Assembly: GCA_029204045.2 (NCBI GenBank)
Contig: JAQNDB010000104.1
Coordinates: 62,001-126,000 of the forward strand
Origin: Tillandsia leiboldiana
Lineage: Eukaryota; Streptophyta; Magnoliopsida; Poales; Bromeliaceae
Length of the DNA: 64,000 bases
Direction: 5' to 3'
Shown here: positions 59,000 to 64,000 of the stretch, one piece after another
How the letters are laid out: the number at the start of each line of letters is the position of its first letter
Numbering within the stretch: position 1 is the stretch's first letter
Position numbers and translations under genes: made by a program
The notes under the pieces: model-generated
The model's input: the letters and a program-made list of their open reading frames with translations, nothing else
Databases searched by the model: none
Told to the model about the DNA's origin: nothing

Positions 59000-60300
59000 T
59001 TGTGTTAAACCCACTTCGAATATTATATTTCACACATACACCTATTAGGAAATTATATTTAAAATTCCGTGAATGGAAATATTAATCGTCGTGCATTAAT
59101 TCAACAACCCAAAGGTTTTTCTAAACATCGATTGAAATAGAATTCATGGATAAGCTTCTACATATAAACCCTAATATCATACAAATATTCTCAACACGGA
59201 ATATCATGGCACAATATCAATTGATTCAATGCATGGTCCGACCCACATATTTGGGTCAATTAAATAATCCTATAGTTCAACTTGAAAAGAATTGATTATC
59301 GACATCGTTACATGGTATCACATTGTAGGTTACCTACCTATCCTAAAGTAAATTTCATCCTCAAATTCAATTGATTGAAGTCCTCAATAGTTAGGTGAAA
59401 ATATCCATTAGAAGTAATTTTTTATTGTCTCAATTGTCCAAGAACTCATGATCATGTTTTTGGATGATAACATAATTAACATATCGGCAAGCAAATTCTT
59501 GAACATATGAACTAGGCTCCTCTAGAAAAGCAATTGGCCCAATCAGCTTTCCTATACTCTTCCTAGTGTGAAATATACAATAAATTTGTTAGAAACATAT
59601 TTGTTGTCGATCAAATTTACTATTCAATCTGTTCAATTAATGAACAAAAATTCACAGCTTCATTTAGAAGGAAAATTTTATCACCAACATTAAGTACATA
59701 GTACCACATCACTAATCACCTACACGCACCAAAGTAAGTTTTATCCTCAAATTCAATTGATCAAGCACCTCACTACTTAGATGGAACTATTCCTTGTAAG
59801 CAATTATTATTTTTTTCTCAATTTCAAAATTCTTTAGTATGCTTTCCGTAAATAACATAGTTTACATACCAACAATCAAATTCTTAACCATCCAAATTAG
59901 GCTCCTCTAAACATCAATTGACATAAATTCCCTGAATCGGCTTCTAAATATTCTTCCTGCCATAATCATTGTACAAACTCTCTTTAGATAAATTTGCACA
60001 AACATTATGCCACAATCTCAATTGATTAAATTATGCATTACATAATTTACATACCACCAATCAAGTTCTTGAACATCCAATCAATTTTTCATCCTCGAAA
60101 TAAAAAATAAATTACATCTCAAAAAGTTTTCAATAAGAGTTGTTTAATTTTCGTACTTCTAACTTAGTTATGTTAAACTCATTTTAAATATAAAGATTCA
60201 TGTATACACCTACATAGGAAATTATATTAAAAATTCTATAAATTAAAATACTTAATACTAAAAACTCAATTGTCCATGTTACAAGAGTGCTCGAGTAATA
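59000..60300. repeat. Diverged ~394-bp tandem repeat (right arm)
   Basis: Reverse complement of 26400-27700, with the same three monomers and a few substitutions. Confidence 0.7.
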
Positions 60301-61085
60301 CGTCTTTATCAATAAACAAGCATTTTGATTCAACTATACAGGGTCAACTAAGTGAAAACCTTTCTAAGACTGTACGTCTTTTCTCATTGCTCTATGTAGT
60401 GTAGTTATATATGGTCAGTTTTACCCTCTAAATGTACCTTATACTTTTATTCTGGTTGGTTATATGGTGTAGTGCATTTTGTTGAAGTGTTGTTTAGCTG
60501 TACTATTTGAAGAAGCACTAAATGCTTTGTTGCTAAAACTCCCTTGATTTCTATTAAAATCCTTCTAAGAATATTTTCTGCTTTTGTGGCTCGCATGCAC
60601 ATTGCAACTTCTAAACATTGCAAAAGCTCCAACCTTTTTCATTTGTTAAATGATTTAGTGTAGGTTATTGTAGATGAAAGTTAAAGCAAAAGCTAGACTG
60701 AAGGGGTACTAAGTGCTAACTTGATTCGGTCCGTTTTTGCAATGTCAGCCAAGGCATTGTTTTCTAGATCGGTGAAAGTTTGTCTAGTGCCTATTTGGTG
60801 TAGTGTGAGACTTAAATTTTGCATATACTTTCAACTACAAGAATCTCTACTAGAGCATTTTGAAAGAAAAAGTTTGAATCTTTTGCTGTAGTTTGGAGCT
60901 TAGGATCCTTTGAAGCAGAAACTTTTATTCGGAGCTTTTGTTTCTTCTACAGAGGGAAATTTTTTGGAGATTTTAACAAAAAAACAGTTAATGTATAGTT
61001 TATAGGATATGCGGAATCTAAAAATATATGAAATTTGATACTAAACGTTTTAACATGTCAAGTAAGGATTAGAACTTGTTCTCGG

Positions 61086-62212
61086 GGTCTTAGTAGTGCA
61101 TCGATCGGTTTTATTTTCTTTTTAATCGTTGAATTACTTGTTTTATATAATGCATTTGTTTCCATATTTGTTTTAATTTTTGGGTTTCAGCATTAATTAG
61201 TATTTTAAGCAAGATGGTAGCTTTACTTGTTTTAATTCATAATTGATTTTATTTTAGTTATAATTTTTGATTGAATACACTACATATTGAGATATAATTT
61301 ATACATATTTTTTGTCTCTATCAACTTTCGTTAATCTTGTAGTAATCTCTAGGTATTTATACTATCTTGGTTGTGTGCTGTTGAAGATAATAAATGAAAA
61401 TTATCTATATGACATAACTTAGTTTATACACTTTTTAATTAGGGATTGCACATTTAGGGGGAGAGATTATGAAAAATGAAATGTTATATGCATAAAAAGA
61501 TGTGGAAAGAGTTACATACCAAAGGGAGTGTGAAAACTACCACCACATGTAGGAAAGAGCTACCACTCCGGTTGTCCGGTAAGTGTGTGAAGCTACCACA
61601 TGTTTTTGATGCATCTAAAAAAAATGAAAGGTATATGGTGATATAAGGTTGGATATAGTTAAAAGATGCTCGAAGAGCCACCCCTGGTACTTAAATTATG
61701 CAATCTTCTAATTTTAGAGTTTATTTGTTAAGTTTATGTTATATAGCAATCTTCATTATTTAACTTCATGATCCATTACATTTTGATAGTTTTTGTACCT
61801 CTAGATTGCTTTTTGATAACGTGAGTATGATGTATGTTGGTTTTAAGTATTTTTACAATTTTTGTTTGGAAGCTTGATGTTTTTGGATTAAAATTTATAG
61901 TTTTTGTGAAATTGGAATGATTTTGAAGCATCTTGTGTGAAGATATAATGTATAAGTACTTATAATATTTATTTCTATGTTTTATAAGTTCAATAATTTT
62001 GAAAAATTCAAATTTGAGACTTGGATGATATTTTTTACTTTTGGTAGTCAGAAAAGTGCACTAAATCAACAAACTACTGATATTGTGCTGATAATATGCT
62101 TACATGTTTCTAAAGATTATCCTTGGCGGCCTTGTGATTTTTAAATTATGGAGTTTAGAAGTAGAAACCACATGGCGCATCATGAAGATAAGTTTTTTTT
62201 TTTAAGTAGCAT
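61086..62212. other. AT-rich stretch, no gene recognised
   Basis: Single-copy sequence just outside the palindrome. No conserved ORF, RNA gene or transposon end seen. Confidence 0.6.
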
Positions 62213-62480
62213 GTGCCTTTAGTGGGTTGATTTGATAATTAACATTACACAAAGCAATGAGAATAGACTTGATGGCATTTAATTTGACACAAAATCTTGC
62301 CCAAAATATCTGCAAGTACTGATTTTCTTTTAGGCACCCCTGTATAAGTGAATTAAAAACTTGTTTATTGATAAAAATGTGTTCATTGAGTATTCTCTTT
62401 GAGAGGACAATGAGTGTTAAGAATTTAGTTGCTTTTTTTGGGGAGTTTGGATACAATTTCCTATGTAGGTATATGTGTGA
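62213..62480. repeat. Repeat related to palindrome sequence at 26240-26470
   Basis: Shares ordered phrases with the left arm (AAAGCAATGAGAATAGAC against AGAGCAATGAGAAAAGAC; ACTTGTTTATTGATAAAA against GCTTGTTTATTGATAAAA; GTAGGTATATGTGTGA against GTAGGTGTATACATGA). Much more diverged than the arms are from each other. Confidence 0.55.
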
Positions 62481-62674
62481 GTTTTAATATTTGGAACGGG
62501 ATTAATGGAATGAACTTTGGTATCGGAAATTTTGGGAATGTGATTAATTTAGGTTTGGAGAATGAAAGTTTTATCTTATGGTATCGGAAGGATGCCGAGA
62601 GTCGATCTCTCGCATCGCCATTAGAGCAAAGCCGAAGATCTTTGAGCTCCGTAAAGAGGGGACGAGGTCGAGCA

Positions 62675-62965
62675 ATGGCGCACCGCGGAGCGAAGCGCCC
62701 CAAGCTCAATCAAAGATTCTCTTCAACCCTCATCTCTCTCTCTCTCTCTCTCGCCCTCGTTCTGTCAAATTCTAACGAGATTTTACATGGATTTAGAGGG
62801 GAGGGCGATTACGTGCCGAGGTGGATCGAAATCCACAAATTCGTGACCTACGATCACCTCAAGTGCAAGCTCGTTTCGCGCTTCAATCTCGTCATCGGCC
62901 CCAATGGTTCCGGGAAGAGCTCTCTCGTGTGCGCCATCTCTCTAGGGCTTACCAGAGAGCTGCTG
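62675..62965 (+). pseudogene. SMC5: SMC5 exon 1 fragment
   Basis: ATG at 62675. It encodes MAHRGAKRPKLNQ, a ~27-residue insertion containing a CT repeat (SLSLSLALVL), then the SMC5 head start EGDYVPRWIEIHKFVTYDHL and the Walker A motif GPNGSGKSSLVCAI. A canonical plant SMC5 has about VPGNIIEIEIHNFMTYDHL here, so a few residues are lost. SMC5 pairs with SMC6 in DNA repair and chromosome segregation in the nucleus. The donor is probably at 62966 (GTTCGA), which is weak. Confidence 0.75.
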
Positions 62966-63311
62966 GTTCGACATTTTTTCGATGAAATTGATTTTGGGTT
63001 CATATTGGTTTTAACTGCATTACTTTGATTTTTGACTGTGTTGTGGTTGTGCCTGCATTTACTGCTTAATGTTCATTGTGTCCTTTCTTTTTTTTTGTTT
63101 GCTTTTCTAATTATACCTAATAATTTTTGAACTAACTTAGTTTCTAACTTATTAAACTCCACATGAGTCGTGGCTAACATGAATTCTTCTAGAATATATG
63201 ATGTTGTAATCTTTCATTTTCTCATCCAGTCATTCTATTGCAATTTTTCTTTCAATCTACTTGTTTTTGGATTGTTGGATTGTTGTGACATCTTCAGTAT
63301 TGTCCTTCTAG

Positions 63312-63461
63312 TTCCTGCCACAAGATCGGGTATGTGAATTTGCTTAGCTAACTCTAATTCAACTTATGGAGGAGACTGCAAAAACTGTTGGTAATCCTGA
63401 GTTGCCAGTTCAACATCGTGCACTTGTTGAGAAAAGTAAAGAAATAAAGAGGCTCGAGTCG
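63312..63461 (+). pseudogene. SMC5: SMC5 exon with premature stop
   Basis: Reads FLPQDRVCEFA, stop, LTLIQLMEETAKTVGNPELP and onward to IKRLES. This is the plant SMC5 region linking the N-terminal head to the coiled coil. The stop replaces a conserved Lys (AAG to TAG). Borders TTCTAG and GTACAT. Confidence 0.85.
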
Positions 63462-63669
63462 GTACATTTCCATCCTTTTTCATCTTCTCTGCAGTGATTG
63501 GGAGTTTTTAAAGACAATTTTAGTTTTTGTTTTTAGTTTCTACTTATTTGCAAGATCCTGAAACTTAGCCATCTAACATTAACTGTTCATGTCAATTACT
63601 ATGCGACAATAAAAGTATTTCCTTTCACATTCCCATATGTCATAAGCAATTCTATGTGAACCCTCTTAG

Positions 63670-63774
63670 GCTGTCAGCCTAAATGGAGAGACATTAAATC
63701 AGCTGAAAGCTCTTAACACTGAGCAAGAAAGAGATGTAGAGCGTGTTCGTCAAAAGGAGAAACTTTTGGCATAG
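63670..63774 (+). pseudogene. SMC5: SMC5 exon (coiled-coil start)
   Basis: Reads AVSLNGETLNQLKALNTEQE, then RDVERVRQKEKLLA and a TAG as the last codon before a GTATTT donor. Close to the NGETLNQLKAL and DVERVRQRE motifs of known plant SMC5. Confidence 0.85.
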
Positions 63775-63848
63775 GTATTTTTTTTAACCTTGATATTTCT
63801 TTGTTGATCTTTCAACTATCCTGCATTGATGCTATTGTCCAACCATAG

Positions 63849-63993
63849 GTTGATTTGATGAGGAAGAAAGTACCATGGCTTAAGTATGACATGAAGAAAG
63901 TGGAATACAAGGAAACTGGAAACAAGAGACTCTTGCTAAGAATAAAATGGAAGAGGCAGCTAAAATTTTGAATGATCTCAGAAGCCCTATTAA
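63849..63993 (+). pseudogene. SMC5: SMC5 exon with frameshift
   Basis: Reads VDLMRKKVPWLKYDMKKVEY in frame 0. The homology then moves to another frame at 63923 (QETLAKNKMEEAAKILNDLR, then SPI), so a base was lost or two gained near 63915. Ends at a strong GTAAGT donor. Confidence 0.85.
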
Positions 63994-64000
63994 GTAAGTT

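Larger units (their letters stand above)
37918..61085. repeat. Giant palindrome, right arm (10.5 kb plus two insertions)
   Basis: Reverse complement of 25583-36050, interrupted by 38231-39839 and 47011-58058, each flanked by a 5-bp duplication of the site seen intact in the left arm. Mirror positions of minor features: GC block ~40310-40680, Helitron-like end 41722, minisatellite cores ~42360-42500 and 43240-43390, telomere-like repeats ~43583-43675, ~394-bp repeats ~59000-60300. Confidence 0.95.
62675..63993 (+). pseudogene. SMC5: SMC5 pseudogene (5' part; runs off the window)
   Basis: Four recognisable exon segments in gene order: 62675-62965, 63312-63461, 63670-63774, 63849-63993. Sequence for about 90 residues between Walker A and FLPQDRVCEF is missing: the 346 bp between the first two segments contain no match. 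There is an in-frame TAG at 63345-63347 (Lys in plant SMC5), another TAG at 63772-63774, and a frameshift near 63915. Introns are kept, so it is a decayed genomic copy, not a retrocopy. It lies outside the palindrome. A functional SMC5 presumably exists elsewhere. Confidence 0.85.

Noticed and set aside
60447..60632. 61-codon minus-strand frame near the palindrome edge
   Set aside because: No domain, AT-rich, and its mirror near 26040-26220 in the left arm is broken by a small indel.

Overview
This is a repeat-dominated stretch of a flowering-plant nuclear genome. The evidence is plant-type 5S rRNA genes, Ty3-type LTR retrotransposons primed by initiator tRNA-Met, degenerate TTTAGGG-like telomeric repeats, and intron-containing fragments of plant AXS, DnaJ and SMC5 genes. 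Very GC-rich first exons and a GGCCCCGTTTGGTT-type element end suggest a monocot, but that is an inference. The only long protein-coding ORF that looks intact is a retrotransposon gag. Every host protein gene seen is a fragment or pseudogene.

Layout. (1) 1-3391: the 5' end of a minus-strand gypsy-type element (gag N-terminus, primer binding site, LTR), cut by a 100-N gap at 3392-3491. (2) 3492-20769: a tandem 5S rDNA array on the minus strand, about 22 genes or gene pieces, with units mostly near 824 bp. LTR fragments interrupt it at 19405-19914 and end it at 20770. (3) 20770-25582: an LTR fragment in minus orientation abutting an almost 4-kb plus-orientation LTR whose flanks do not form a target-site duplication. 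(4) 25583-61085: a giant imperfect palindrome with arms of about 10.5 kb (25583-36050 and 37918-61085) around a 1.87-kb spacer. Each arm carries the same chimeric pseudogene: AXS exon 1, four DnaJ exons, an in-frame DnaJ/AXS fusion exon, then more AXS pieces. The right arm alone holds a 1.6-kb composite insertion (TSD CTTTC) and an 11-kb gag-only LTR retrotransposon (TSD TTGGA) with a TRIM nested in one LTR (TSD GTCTC). The left arm keeps the empty sites. (5) 61086-62674: AT-rich, no gene seen. (6) 62675 to the end: an SMC5 pseudogene with missing exons, two in-frame stops and a frameshift.

The genes do not form a working pathway. The window records a history: 5S array turnover, LTR-mediated rearrangement, creation of a chimeric gene by exon shuffling, inverted duplication of the block, then retrotransposition into one arm. 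The least expected signals are the in-frame DnaJ-AXS chimera held in a 10-kb palindrome, loss of the -1 C promoter base in about half the 5S genes, and a hairpin module that appears to keep its fold while changing sequence among diverged LTRs.
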